From Nannocystis exedens (lineage in GTDB: Bacteria > Myxococcota_A > Polyangia > Nannocystales > Nannocystaceae), in contig NZ_NETK01000001.1 of assembly GCF_002343915.1 (NCBI RefSeq), forward strand, positions 1,054,001 to 1,118,000: DNA of 64,000 nt, written 5' to 3'. Of the stretch, positions 33,369 through 43,855 are shown in pieces (position 1 is the first letter of the stretch; every line of letters starts with the position of its first letter). Both the position numbers and the translations under genes were made by a program. Under the pieces are notes generated by a model. That model saw only the letters and a program-made list of their open reading frames with translations, ran no database searches and was not told where the DNA came from.

Positions 33369-34370
33369 ATGTGGGCTCTGGACAATCGCACCCGCTACGC
33401 CGCGGCCCGCAACTGGGCGCGCGACAAGGACGGCGTGCATTGGTGGATCGTCGCCGTCAAGGCCAGCTTCGACGTACACCCGCAGGGCCGCGCCGTCCTG
33501 TCCGACCTGCAGCCCCCGCCCGTGCTCGCCCCCGAGTATTTCGGCGACCCGGGCGCCTCGAGCCTGCGCCACGACTCCGACCTGCTGGCGCCCAAGCCCG
33601 GCGTCGACGTGCTGGCGCTCGCCCACGCCCACGCCCCCGGCGGTCGGCCGGCGGCCACCGTCCCGGTGACCCTGCGCGTCGGCGCGCTGGTCAAGCAATT
33701 GAGGGTCCACGGCGAGCGCACCTACGATTCGCTCGGCGTCGGCCTGTCCGCCCCGCGGCGATTCACCACCCACCCCATTCGCTACGAATACGCGTTCGGC
33801 GGCTTCGACACCGCCGATCCCGAGCCCGCCCGCCAGCGGATGGACGACCGCAACCCGATCGGCCGCGGCTTCGTGCGCCGCTCGCTGACCCGCGCCGGCC
33901 AGCCCGCGCACCTCGTCGAGTACCCCGACGGCGACCCCGAGACCCGCGGCCCGGCCGGCTTCGGTCCCATCGACCCGTCGTGGTCGCCCCGGCGCGAGCT
34001 CGCCGGCACCTACGACGCCCGCTGGGAGCAGACCCGGCGCCCGCTCTTGCCCGCCGACTACGACCCTGAATTCGCCATGAGCGCCCCCGCCGACCAGCGC
34101 GCCCACGGCCCCGTCCTCGGCGAGCGCGTCGAGCTGCTCAACATGACCCCCGAGGGCGTCCTCCGCGTCGAGGTCCCGCGGATCGCCCTCGCCTTCACCA
34201 CCCGCTTCGGCGCGCGCCGCCAGGAGCAGCCCTCGCAGTTGACCGCGCTGATCCTCGAGCCGGAGGAGCGCCGCCTGTCGCTCGTGTGGCAGAGCTGCCT
34301 GCGCGTGACGGCCCTCGACGCCGACTACCTCGACGTCACGGAGATCCGCGAGCAACGAGGCGCCGCATGA
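33369..34370 (+). CDS. DUF2169-family protein (type VI secretion cargo adaptor)
   Basis: 333 residues. WALDNRTRYAAARNWARDKD and HWWIVAVKASFDVHPQG are the typical DUF2169 opening; RYEYAFGGFD and NPIGRGFV are further signatures of the family. DUF2169 proteins accompany PAAR-like spike proteins in Gram-negative bacteria and are thought to help load effectors on the type VI secretion spike; here it starts such a locus. ATG 33369 is supported by the upstream TACCCT. The stop overlaps the next start (ATGA). Confidence 0.87.
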   Translation: MWALDNRTRYAAARNWARDKDGVHWWIVAVKASFDVHPQGRAVLSDLQPPPVLAPEYFGDPGASSLRHDSDLLAPKPGVDVLALAHAHAPGGRPAATVPVTLRVGALVKQLRVHGERTYDSLGVGLSAPRRFTTHPIRYEYAFGGFDTADPEPARQRMDDRNPIGRGFVRRSLTRAGQPAHLVEYPDGDPETRGPAGFGPIDPSWSPRRELAGTYDARWEQTRRPLLPADYDPEFAMSAPADQRAHGPVLGERVELLNMTPEGVLRVEVPRIALAFTTRFGARRQEQPSQLTALILEPEERRLSLVWQSCLRVTALDADYLDVTEIREQRGAA

Positions 34371-34564
34371 ACCCCGTCCGCGAGCTCGCCGCCATCGCCG
34401 GCTTGAACCTCGAGTCGAATCATCGGCGCCGTCGCGCTCCGGCGCCTCCCTCGACGCCGCGGTCCGCCCTCCGCCCCGACTTCGTCCCCGTCGTCACGGC
34501 GAACACCGCGGCTGACCCCCGGCCCGCCTGCGCGACGCGCCCGTGCGTTCGAGGTGCCGCGTGA
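34367..34564 (+). CDS. Small coupled ORF (65 aa), unknown
   Basis: ATG 34367 overlaps the DUF2169 stop by 4 nt (ATGA), and the small ORF's own stop overlaps the next start by 4 nt (GTGA at 34561). Exact coupling on both sides makes real translation likely. The product begins MNPVRELAAIAGLNLESNHR and then becomes Arg/Pro/Ala-rich (RAPAPPSTPRSALRPDF). It has no signal or known motif. It might be a small chaperone or linker, or only a translational bridge. Confidence 0.5.
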   Translation: MNPVRELAAIAGLNLESNHRRRRAPAPPSTPRSALRPDFVPVVTANTAADPRPACATRPCVRGAA

Positions 34565-35610
34565 ACCCTCGCCTCGACGTCGTCGCCATCGGCGCCCGCA
34601 CCCCCGTCGGGCACGACGCCGCCAGCAGCGCCGCCGCCGTGCGAGCCGGCATCGCGCGCTGCAGCGAGTACCCGTTCGCCACCCCCGACGGCGCCCCGCT
34701 GATCGCCGCCGCCGACGCGCGCATCGACCCCTTGCTCGAGGGCAACGCCCGGCTCGAACCGCTCCTCGCCAGCGCGCTCGGCGAGGTCGCCCGCTCGCTC
34801 ACCCGCGGCGCCCCGCACCAGGGCCCCCAGCACCTTTTGCTCGCCCTCCCCGAGCCTCGCCCTGGCTTCGGCAGGCGCGACGCCGGCGAGCTCGTCGGTT
34901 TCGCCCATGCCTGTTTGCGGCGCCTCGGCATCCCCGCCGACGTCCGGGTCGCCGGGCACGGCCACGCCGGCGCGATCGAGGCCGTCGAGCAGGCGGCCCG
35001 CCTCGTCGCCGACGACGCGGACGCACTCTGCTGGATCGCCGGGGTCGACAGCTGGCTGCACGCCGACACCCTGCTGTGGCTGGAGGACCAGCGTCGCTGC
35101 GCCCAGCCGGGCGTGCGCAGCGGCTTCATCCCCGGCGAGGCGGCCGGCTGCATCGTCCTGGCGCGCCCCGACCTGCGCCGGCGCCTGCGCCTGCCCGGCC
35201 TCGCCGTCGTGCGCGGCGTCCAGACCGCCCAGGAGACCCACCTCCGCACCAGCGAGGCCGGCACCTTCGGCGAGGGCATGAGCGACGCCGTCGCCGGCGC
35301 CGCGAGCGGGCTGCGGCTGCCCGACGAGCAGGTCGACGCGCTCTACAGCGACATCAACGGCGAGCGCTACCGCAGCGAGGAGTGGGGCTTCGTCGCCATG
35401 CGCACCGCCGCCGTGTGGAAGTCGCTGCAATACGAGGCCCCCGCCGATCGCTGGGGCGACGTCGGCGCCGCCTCCGTCCCGCTCGGCGCCATCCTCGGCG
35501 TGCAATCGTTCCGCCGCGCCTACGCCCCCGGCCCGCGCGCCATGATCACCGCCGGCTCCGACGGCGGCCTCCGCGGCGCATTGCTCCTCCAGCGACCGGC
35601 GTCCTCCTGA
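34561..35610 (+). CDS. Beta-ketoacyl-synthase-like protein of type VI cargo loci
   Basis: 349 residues from GTG 34561. The thiolase-like fold is suggested by RLDVVAIGARTPVGHDAASS at the N-terminus, GFIPGEAAGCIVLARPD in the middle and DVGAASVPLGAILGVQSF near the end. The nucleophile position (AGVDSWLHADTLLW) has no cysteine where active ketosynthases carry one, so it is unlikely to condense acyl groups. Homologous genes often lie between DUF2169 and PAAR-like genes. A role as scaffold in effector assembly is inferred. Confidence 0.75.
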   Translation: MNPRLDVVAIGARTPVGHDAASSAAAVRAGIARCSEYPFATPDGAPLIAAADARIDPLLEGNARLEPLLASALGEVARSLTRGAPHQGPQHLLLALPEPRPGFGRRDAGELVGFAHACLRRLGIPADVRVAGHGHAGAIEAVEQAARLVADDADALCWIAGVDSWLHADTLLWLEDQRRCAQPGVRSGFIPGEAAGCIVLARPDLRRRLRLPGLAVVRGVQTAQETHLRTSEAGTFGEGMSDAVAGAASGLRLPDEQVDALYSDINGERYRSEEWGFVAMRTAAVWKSLQYEAPADRWGDVGAASVPLGAILGVQSFRRAYAPGPRAMITAGSDGGLRGALLLQRPASS

Positions 35611-35617
35611 GGTCCCG

Positions 35618-36793
35618 ATGTCCAGCATCTCCGTCAACCCGCCGAAGACGCCCGTCACCACCGGCAGCAACGGCATCGCGGCCGCCACCGTGCCCAACGT
35701 CTGCAAGATGCCCGGCCCGCCGGCCCCGTTCGTCCCGACCCCGCTGCCCAACATCGCCAAGTCCGGCAACTCGCCCAAGGATTTCTCGAAGAACGTCAAG
35801 TTCGACGGCTGCAAGGTCGCCATCAAGGGCGCCACCTTCACCTCGATCGGCGACATCGCCAGCAAGGCCACCGGCGGCGGCATCGTCTCCGCCAACGTCG
35901 AAGGCCCGGCGCGCTTCGTCGGCCCCGGGTCCATGGACGTCAAGGTCGAGGGCAAGAACGTCCACCTGCTCAGCGACCCGATGCTCAACAACTGTGGCCC
36001 GAGCGGCAGCCCCCCGAACGCCGCCACCCTCCTCGGCCTCGTCCAACCCCCCGGCCTCGTCGCCCTCGTCGGCGACGAAGTGTGCGCCCTGTGCCACAAA
36101 TCCCACGGCGACAAGGCGCGGCTCGAGGAGACCGCCGACACCAAGGCCGACGCGAGCACCTTCCAGGCCGCGGCCACCCGCTGGCGGGCGAAGATCCCGC
36201 CGGACAAGAAGAACCGCCACAAGAACCGCCCCGCCATGCTGGGCGTCGTTCGCTGCCGGGATGCCGTGGTCTACGCCGCCAACTCGGGCTTCCCAATTCC
36301 TGAACTACAAGCGGAATTGCCTGGCGCCTGGCATGCGCCGGTGGGCCTCCAACAGCAAGCCTTCCAGTCGCTCATCCCCGAAGATCACCGCGAGACATTC
36401 GCTGTATTATGGGAGGAGATGCGAGAGGAGAACACTGCCTGGAATGCACGTCAGCGCGATGCACGAACCGACCAGGAGGCAGGTGAACCGTTTTACCCTC
36501 CGGGCTCGTGTGCAGCCCAACAAGCGGTCGCGCTCGCTCTCCTCCACGGCGCTCGTCCCGTCGGCCTCACAGAACGCTGGTCCAGCCCGGCGGGACCCAA
36601 TGCGCGAGTGTTCGTCCACTTCCGGCACCGGCTCGACGGGCGCACGAAAGGCGGCTATTTCGGCGGCAACGAGGCTGTCCCGCCGTGCGGTACCTGCCAG
36701 GTCATTCTGACCATGTTACTTTGTCCAGACGAAAAGCCATCCCAATGCGATCACAAGTCTCCCGGATCCCAGGTGTGTAAATGCACGCCCTAG
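35618..36793 (+). CDS. PAAR-like (DUF4150) protein with C-terminal deaminase-like toxin domain
   Basis: 391 residues. The N-terminal 150 residues (NVCKMPGPPAPFVPTPLPNI, then VKFDGCKVAIKG, LNNCGPSGSPPN) are the DUF4150/PAAR-like spike-tip domain. The C-terminal part (about 205-391) resembles the cytidine-deaminase fold: strand LGVVRCRDAVVYAANSG, GSCAAQQAVALALLHG (Cys298) and PPCGTCQVILTMLLC (Cys357, Cys360). The Glu expected two residues after Cys298 is Ala300, so catalysis would need another residue or the domain is inactive. From about 36290 GC falls, marking an exchanged toxin tip. Its stop overlaps the immunity gene by 13 nt. Confidence 0.78.
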   Translation: MSSISVNPPKTPVTTGSNGIAAATVPNVCKMPGPPAPFVPTPLPNIAKSGNSPKDFSKNVKFDGCKVAIKGATFTSIGDIASKATGGGIVSANVEGPARFVGPGSMDVKVEGKNVHLLSDPMLNNCGPSGSPPNAATLLGLVQPPGLVALVGDEVCALCHKSHGDKARLEETADTKADASTFQAAATRWRAKIPPDKKNRHKNRPAMLGVVRCRDAVVYAANSGFPIPELQAELPGAWHAPVGLQQQAFQSLIPEDHRETFAVLWEEMREENTAWNARQRDARTDQEAGEPFYPPGSCAAQQAVALALLHGARPVGLTERWSSPAGPNARVFVHFRHRLDGRTKGGYFGGNEAVPPCGTCQVILTMLLCPDEKPSQCDHKSPGSQVCKCTP

Positions 36794-37521
36794 AGAGCCA
36801 CTTTGAACGCTTCATCACTCGACTCGTGCCGGGCATCGAGCACTCCTGGCAAGGCGCTACGCCCGAGGAGATCGCCGAGATCGAGTCCATCGCCGGACGG
36901 GCCCTGCCCGGCTTCTACTGGTGGTTTTTGACGCGGATGGGCCGCGACATGGGCGACCTGACCTTTGCCAGCATGGACTTCACAGCGGCACGGGTGATCG
37001 AGTGTTACCGTGAAGAGATCGACGAGCCCGATCTCCGATACCTGCTCATCGGTTATCAGAACGATCCCATGGTCCCCATGCACACCTGGTACGACCTGGA
37101 CCGTCCGAACCGAGAAGACGCGCTGGTACTGGATCGAGAGATTGCAGGCGGTCTCACCCAGGTCAATTTTGAGACCTTCCGCGAGATGCTCGCCTGGAAG
37201 GCGATGCTGAATTTCAGGATCGAAGCCCTCCCGCACGGGTGCAAGGGAAAGTTCAAGTCCGATGGCGCCGACGTGCGCGCCCGGCTCGAGCGGGCCGTCG
37301 AGACCTTGAATTTCGAACAACCTGTCCCGACCGGTCCATTCTGCGGGATCTTCAATCGATCCGACGCCGCCATGATCTGCAGCATCGGGCCCGACAGCAC
37401 TGTCAAGAATCGACTCATCTTCCGCCTTGCGGCCGACAGTGAGGGCATTGCCCGACGAATCCTCGGAGTGATCACCAAGGAAACAGGACTCGAGGTGGAG
37501 CTCGGCACCTCGAAGCGTTGA
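36781..37521 (+). CDS. SUKH (SMI1/KNR4) immunity protein
   Basis: 246 residues from ATG 36781, inside the last codons of the toxin gene. SWQGATPEEIAEIESIAGR and LPGFYWWFLTRMGRDMGDL are the hallmark start of SMI1/KNR4 proteins. The C-terminal third (about 150-246) may be a second domain. SUKH proteins neutralise nuclease and deaminase toxins, so this is the probable antidote for the upstream PAAR-like toxin. The low GC is shared with the toxin tip, indicating that they were acquired together. Confidence 0.85.
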   Translation: MHALESHFERFITRLVPGIEHSWQGATPEEIAEIESIAGRALPGFYWWFLTRMGRDMGDLTFASMDFTAARVIECYREEIDEPDLRYLLIGYQNDPMVPMHTWYDLDRPNREDALVLDREIAGGLTQVNFETFREMLAWKAMLNFRIEALPHGCKGKFKSDGADVRARLERAVETLNFEQPVPTGPFCGIFNRSDAAMICSIGPDSTVKNRLIFRLAADSEGIARRILGVITKETGLEVELGTSKR

Positions 37522-37651
37522 CGCGGCCCTGGTCTGTCGCTCGAGCCCGGACGGCGGCGAGGACGACGTCCTGTTCTTCACGCTCGGCGCCGACCGCCCG
37601 GCCCGCTGCGATTCGACGAAGGAGTCGACCGCGCGTCGCGGAGCAGCCCCC
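37522..37651. other. Short gap between the immunity gene and the efflux operon
   Basis: 130 bp separating convergent genes; GC returns to the host level here, so this is the right border of the low-GC toxin patch. Confidence 0.5.
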
Positions 37652-40103
37652 TCATTCGTGCCGCAGCGCCACCATCGGGTCGATGCGGGCGGCGCGGCGG
37701 GCCGGGATGAACGTCGCCAGCAGGCCCACGATCGCCAGGACGAGCGCCACCGCCGAGTACGTCCGCGGGTCGGCGGCGGCCACCTCCTCGGTCAGCAGCC
37801 GCGTCATCAGGCGGGTCGACGCCAGCGCTGCGACTGCGCCGACCAGCAGCCCGACGACGACCAGCGTCATCCCCTGGCGGACCACCAGCGCCACCACTGC
37901 GCCCGGCTGGGCGCCCAGCGCCATGCGCACCCCGAGCTCGCGGGTGCGCTGGGCGACCGCGTTGGCCATCACCGCGTACAGCCCGATCGCCGCGAGCAGC
38001 AGCGCGGCCCCGGCGAACATCGTCAGCATCTTCACCGCGAGCTGGCGCGGCTTCAGCGATCGTTCCAGCCCGGCCGCGAGTCGCTCGATGCCCAGCGTCG
38101 GATCGTGCGCATCGATCGCGGCGGCGGCCTCGCGGATCTGCGGGGCCAGCGGCTGCGGGTCGCTGGCCCCGCGGGCGAGCAGGTACATCGTGATCCCGAA
38201 GCCCTGGGCCTGGTACGCCTCGAGCGACAGCTGCTGGTACGAATAATACACCTGGTACGGCGTGCGCTCGGGCGTGTCGAGCCCTTCTTGCTTGATGTGC
38301 CCGACCACCCCGACGATTTCGACGCTCGGCTGCTTGCTCAGGCGGTCCTGCAGGTGCTTGCCGACCGGGTTCTGCCCGGGGAAGAGCTTGTCGGCGAGCT
38401 GCTCGTCGATCACCACCACCGCCGGGCCGATCGTGTCCTGCGGCCCGAACGTGCGCCCGGCCAGCAGCGGGATCTTGACCAGCTCGAGGAACCCGACGTC
38501 GACGTGCTGGATCGTCGCCATCAACGCCTGGTCCGGCGTGCGGCTGGCCCCGAGCGGGTAGAACGGTTCGTACGCGCTGCCGATATAGCCCGGCAGCCCC
38601 GAGGACAGCGACACGCCGACGATCCCGGGGATCGCCGCCACGCGCCGCTGGAGCTCGGTCCAGAACTGCTGGATGTCCGCGGCCGTCTCGTAGCGGTCCG
38701 CCGGCAGCGAGACCATCGCGGCCACCACGTCGTCGGGATCGAACCCCGGGTCGCTCTGCTGGACCGCGCTCAGGCTGCGCGTCGCCAGCACCGCGCCGAT
38801 CGTCAGCACCAGCGCCAGCGCGACCTCGACGACCACCAGCAGGTCGCGCGCGCGCAGGTGCTGGCTCCCGGCCGACGCGTGGTGGTCGGCGTCCTTGAGC
38901 ACCTGCGCCAGCGGCTCGCGCGACGCGAACAGCGCCGGCGCCACGCCGAACAGGATCCCCGTGCCGAGCGCGACCGCCAGCGTGAAGGCCAGCACCTGGC
39001 GATCGATCTCGACTGTCCCGTTCAGCGCGAAGATGAAGTCGAAGGGCATCGACGCGCGGATCAGCCCGACGCCCCACACGGCCACCAGCATCCCGAGCCC
39101 GCCCGCCACCAGCGCGAGCAGGACGCTCTCGACCAGCAGCTGGCCGACCAGCCGCGAGCGGTCGGCCCCCAGCGCCGCGCGGATGCTCAGCTCGCGCCGA
39201 CGCGCCATCGCCCGCTCGAGCGTCAGGTTGGCGACGTTGGCGGCCGCGATCAGCAGCACGCAGCCGACCGCGCCGACCAGCAGCAGCAGCGTCGTGCGGT
39301 AGTCGCGGGCCAGCTCTTGCTGGAACGGCACCACCTGCGGCCGGCTCGCGCCGACCTGCTCCGGGTAGTCGCGCCGCAGGCCCTCGCCGATCGCGTCGAA
39401 GTCGGCCTGGACCTGCGCCAGCGTGGTGTCCGGCTTCATGCGGCCGACCGTGAAGCTCTGGGTGCGGACCTCGCGGTCGGTGAACAGGGACTCGTCGGCG
39501 CGCGTGCCGATCGGGATGGCCGCGTGGAACGGGAAGAACGCCCGGTGTTCGGGCGGCAGCACGCCGACCACGGTCCACGGGCGGCCGTCGAGGGTGAGCT
39601 CGCGGCCGACGATCGCCGGGTCGGCGGCGAAGCGCCGGGTCCAGAACGCGTGGCTCAGCAGCAGCGACCGCGGCCCGTGCGGCAGGTCCTCCTCCGGCAG
39701 GAACAGGCGCCCGAGCACCGGCTCGACCCCCAGCATGGCCAGGTAGTCGTGCGACTCCATCTCGATCAGCAGCTTCTCCGCCGCCTCCTCGCCGCCGGCG
39801 CCGGTCATCGTCATCAGGTGGAAGCCGGTCGTCGCCAGCGCCGCGAGCGTCGTGTTGCGCGCGCGGTAGTCGAGGAAGTTCTGGTACGACACCGCCATCC
39901 GCTCGAACCCCGGCCGGTCCTCGAGCACGACCACCAGCTCGTCGGGCTCCTCGTACGGCAGCGGCCGCAGCAGCACCAGGTTGATCGCGCTGAAGATCGC
40001 CGTGCACGCGCCGATCGCGAACGCCAGCATCACGATCGACACGAGCGAGTAACCCGGGGTCTTGATCAGCATCCGCAGCGCGAGCCGGACGTCTCGGAAC
40101 AAA

Positions 40104-40111
<8 letters not shown>
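37652..40111 (-). CDS. ABC transporter permease, FtsX/MacB type with two membrane halves (ADOP-like)
   Basis: 819 residues. [20 protein letters not shown] starts the first membrane helix; a MacB-type periplasmic domain follows (about 50-250), then three helices (around 270-400), a second periplasmic domain and three C-terminal helices (ending [16 protein letters not shown]). This duplicated-core layout matches acidobacterial duplicated orphan permease-type proteins, but here an ATPase is adjacent. The ATG overlaps the ATPase stop by 8 nt and has GAGGAGG 6 nt upstream. It probably moves a lipophilic substrate or peptide across the envelope. Confidence 0.88.
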
Positions 40112-40802
<691 letters not shown>

Positions 40803-40821
40803 GTCACCACTGCTCCCGTCG

Positions 40822-42072
40822 TCATTCGAGCCGTAGCCGGTCGCTCTCGTCCCACTTCGACATGTCCGACAGGACGATCCGGTCGCCCGCTTCCAGGCCC
40901 GCCAGCACCTCGACGGTCGTCGCCGAGGCGCGGCCGATCTGCACCTGGACGCGCGTCGCGTGGTCGCCCTCGACGCGGAACAGCCCGACCGCCGCGTCGG
41001 GCTGCACGAACGCCGGCCGGCGCACGAACAGCACGTCCGGCAGCCGCTCGAGCTCGACCGTCCCGACGATGTTGAGGTCCGGGCGCGCGCCCTTCGGCAG
41101 CGCCCCCGTGAGCGCGACGTCGACCGTGACCGTCCCGCCCGACGCTGCCGGGTCGACGCGGACCACCGTCCCGTCGACGAGCCCGTTGCGCGTGTCGATG
41201 TGCGCCGGCTGACCGAGCCCGACGTCCTTCGCCAGCGTCTCCGGGATCGCCAGCCGGGCCTTCAGCCGATCGGGCTGCGCCACCTTCGCCAGCAGCCCGC
41301 CGGGGTCGACCCACTGCCCGGCCTCGAGCGGCAGCTCCTGCAGCACGCCCGCCACGCCCGCGCGCACCTGCAGCGTCGCCAGTTGATTGCGGTGAAACGC
41401 CGCGATCGTGACCAGCCGGTCGATCAAAGCCGTCTGCGCCGCCAGCCGGCGAGCCAGGCCGTCGCCGAGCACCGACAGGCGCTGCTGCTCGAGGTCGATC
41501 CGCCGGTCGCTCGCCTCGAGCTGGGCCCGGGCCGAGTACGCGTCGTCCTGCGACACGATCCCGCGCCCCCCGAGCTCCGCGCTCGCGTCGGCCTTGCGGC
41601 GCGCCGTCGAGTTGTCGATCCGCAGCGTCGCCACCGTCGTCTCCTGCGCCAGCTTCTCGCTGCGCAGCGACGCCCGCATGTTCGCCAGCTCGACCTTCGC
41701 CGCCGCCACCGCCCGCTCCGCCTCGAGCGCCTTCAGCTCCAGCTCCGGGTTTCGCAGCTCCACGAGCAGCGTGTCCGGCTCGACCGGCGTCCCCGGTCGC
41801 ACGTGGATCTGCTCGACCCGCGCCGCCGTCAGCGTCGTAAACCACTGGATGTGCTCGGGCACCAGCTTCCCGTTGCCCTGCACCTCTCGCAGCATCTCGC
41901 CCCGCTCCACGGTGCCGAGCCACAGGCTCGCCCGCACCACCGTCGGCGGCTGCACCTCGAGCCGACCGATCGCCACCGTGGCCCCCGCCAGCACTGCGAC
42001 CACCGCGACCACCGCGAGGACCACGCCCCCGTGGCGACCGAGCAACCTGCGACGCGTGCGTGGAATGTCCAC
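40822..42072 (-). CDS. HlyD/MacA-type periplasmic adaptor
   Basis: 416 residues from GTG 42072. One N-terminal membrane anchor (VVLAVVAVVAVLAGATVAIG), a biotinyl-lipoyl-like half near residue 65 (ARVEQIHVRPGTPVEPDTLL), a long coiled-coil hairpin (about 100-215), the matching lipoyl half (VAGVLQELPLEAGQWV) and beta-barrel domains. It bridges the inner-membrane ABC exporter to an outer-membrane channel. No TolC gene is adjacent, but a TolC-family gene lies at the right end of the window. A 14-bp palindrome copy lies in frame near 40859-40876 (DMSKWDE). Confidence 0.9.
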   Translation of the reverse strand: MDIPRTRRRLLGRHGGVVLAVVAVVAVLAGATVAIGRLEVQPPTVVRASLWLGTVERGEMLREVQGNGKLVPEHIQWFTTLTAARVEQIHVRPGTPVEPDTLLVELRNPELELKALEAERAVAAAKVELANMRASLRSEKLAQETTVATLRIDNSTARRKADASAELGGRGIVSQDDAYSARAQLEASDRRIDLEQQRLSVLGDGLARRLAAQTALIDRLVTIAAFHRNQLATLQVRAGVAGVLQELPLEAGQWVDPGGLLAKVAQPDRLKARLAIPETLAKDVGLGQPAHIDTRNGLVDGTVVRVDPAASGGTVTVDVALTGALPKGARPDLNIVGTVELERLPDVLFVRRPAFVQPDAAVGLFRVEGDHATRVQVQIGRASATTVEVLAGLEAGDRIVLSDMSKWDESDRLRLE

Positions 42073-42322
42073 AGAGGAATCGGCTCGAAAGAGGTGCGGC
42101 CCGCGATGAAATCAGCGCACCACGGGCGACGCGCGCGGCGGTGCCGCGTCCGGAGAGCTCCGGGACTCGCGCCTCTGCTGCAGTGTCGCGGCGGCGCCGG
42201 ACCCTACAGGCCCATGCAATTTTCACGGCCGCCCCGGACCGGAGGTCGCAGCCGCGCGCCGGCGCCGTCTGCGGGCCCTACCGCGCGCACGAACCCGGCG
42301 CATCACGAGGCATCCCGGCGCA

Positions 42323-43552
42323 TCAAGCCGCCCGCCGCGCGAAGCGGAGCGGCAGCGACCGCAGCCCGCGAAGGCTCGAATTGTCGTTCCACGCCGGCCG
42401 GGCGTCCACCCGCGTGAACGCGGGCAGGCGCCGCATCATCGCGGTGAACGCGACCCGACCCTCGAGGCGCGACAGCGGCGCGCCGACGCAGAAGTGGATC
42501 CCCTGGCCGAAGCCGAGGTGGCCGCGGGTGTCGCGATGGATGTCGAATTTGTCCGGCTCGGGGAACTGCGCCGGATCGCGGTTGGCCGCGCTGAGCAGCA
42601 GCACCACCACCTCTCCCGCCGCGATCCGCGTCCCGGCCACCTCGACCTCGGCCGTCGTGCGGCGGAACAGCATCGTCGCCGGCCCGTCGTAGCGCAGCAC
42701 CTCCTCGATGAAGCTGGACACCAGCCCCGGGTCGGCGCGCAGCTCCGCCAGCACGGCAGGGTGCTCGAGCAGCAGGTGCGTCCCCGTGGCGATCAGGTTG
42801 GTCGTCGTCTCGTTGCCGGCGACCAGCAGCAGCAGCACCATCCCGAGCACCTCCTCGGCGGTCAGCGCCCCCTCCTCGCTCTCGGCGCGGACCAGCTGGC
42901 TGATGAGGTCGTCGCGCGGCGCCTCGCGGCGCGCCGCGATCATCGCCTGCATGTGCGCGAACAGCTCGCGCCGGCTCGCGACCAGCCGCAACGACTCGCC
43001 GGCCGACCCTCGTCGCTCGCGCGTCAGGCGGCCCAGCGCGATCAGGTCGTCGCTCCAGCGCTTGAAGTCGGCCCCGCGCGCCGGGTCGACCCCGAGCATC
43101 TCCGCGATCACCGTCACCGGCAGCGGGATCGCCAGGTCCTCGACCACGTCGAACGACTCGCGCTGCACGATCGCGTCGATCAGCCGGCCGGTGATCTGCT
43201 GCACCCGCGCCTCGAGCTGCGTCATCGCTCGCGGCGTGAACGCGGCGCTCACGAGCTTGCGCAGCCGCGTGTGCTCGGGCGGGTCGGAGTTGAACATGCT
43301 CGGCCCGCGCATGCGATCGAGCTCCTGCCACGCGCGCTCGTCGATGTGGGGCGGGCGCAGCCGGTCGAGCCCGGTGTCCGACGAGAACAGGTCGGGCCGC
43401 TTGAGGATCCGCGCCACCTCGGCGTGACGCGTCACGGCCCACCACTGGTAGCGTTCGAGCCGGTGGACCGGCGCCGCCTCGCGCAGGCGAGCGAACAGCG
43501 GGTGCGGATCGATCGCCGTCTCCGGCGCGAACAGGGCCGTCGAGATGTCCAT
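42323..43552 (-). CDS. Cytochrome P450
   Basis: 409 residues. I-helix LLLLVAGNETTTNLIATG, ExxR in EEVLRYDGPA, a meander motif, and the heme cysteine in FGQGIHFCVGAPLSRLE are all present. The size and soluble N-terminus fit the bacterial class that takes electrons from ferredoxin. GGAG precedes the ATG. It is followed upstream on the same strand by a second P450, about 300 bp away. Substrate unknown; similar sequences hydroxylate terpenoids, fatty acids or polyketides. Confidence 0.95.
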   Translation of the reverse strand: MDISTALFAPETAIDPHPLFARLREAAPVHRLERYQWWAVTRHAEVARILKRPDLFSSDTGLDRLRPPHIDERAWQELDRMRGPSMFNSDPPEHTRLRKLVSAAFTPRAMTQLEARVQQITGRLIDAIVQRESFDVVEDLAIPLPVTVIAEMLGVDPARGADFKRWSDDLIALGRLTRERRGSAGESLRLVASRRELFAHMQAMIAARREAPRDDLISQLVRAESEEGALTAEEVLGMVLLLLVAGNETTTNLIATGTHLLLEHPAVLAELRADPGLVSSFIEEVLRYDGPATMLFRRTTAEVEVAGTRIAAGEVVVLLLSAANRDPAQFPEPDKFDIHRDTRGHLGFGQGIHFCVGAPLSRLEGRVAFTAMMRRLPAFTRVDARPAWNDNSSLRGLRSLPLRFARRAA

Positions 43553-43855
43553 CGGGAGCTCCGTGCGCCGAGGGTACGAGCGGCGATCCCCGCGGCAACG
43601 CGGCGACGCCTGCGAGCGCCCCTCCCTCTCCCGTCGCCGGCTCCGGGGCTCGCAGCCCGGCTCCGGCGGGCGCAGCGTCGCCGCGCCGGCCGCCCAGCGA
43701 CGCCCGCGAGCGCCGCCCCCGCCTGCACCTGCGCCGCGCGGCCGACGGCCGCCGCCGCGCCCGCTCGCCGCCCATAAACTTCAGGACATGCCCGCAGCGG
43801 CATGTCTCATCGACCATGCACGGAAAGACATGCTCCTACGAACATGTCCTTTCGC
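43553..43855. other. Intergenic region between the two P450 genes
   Basis: 303 bp. The left two-thirds is Arg/Pro-type non-coding GC-rich sequence; the right end carries the five-unit palindrome array at 43783-43848, ending only 8 bp from the second P450 stop. Confidence 0.55.
43783..43848. repeat. Five-unit 14-bp palindrome array
   Basis: Units AGGACATGCC, GCGGCATGTC, CGACCATGCA, AAGACATGCT and CGAACATGTC at exact 14-bp steps from 43783, with 4-nt spacers. Confidence 0.9.
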
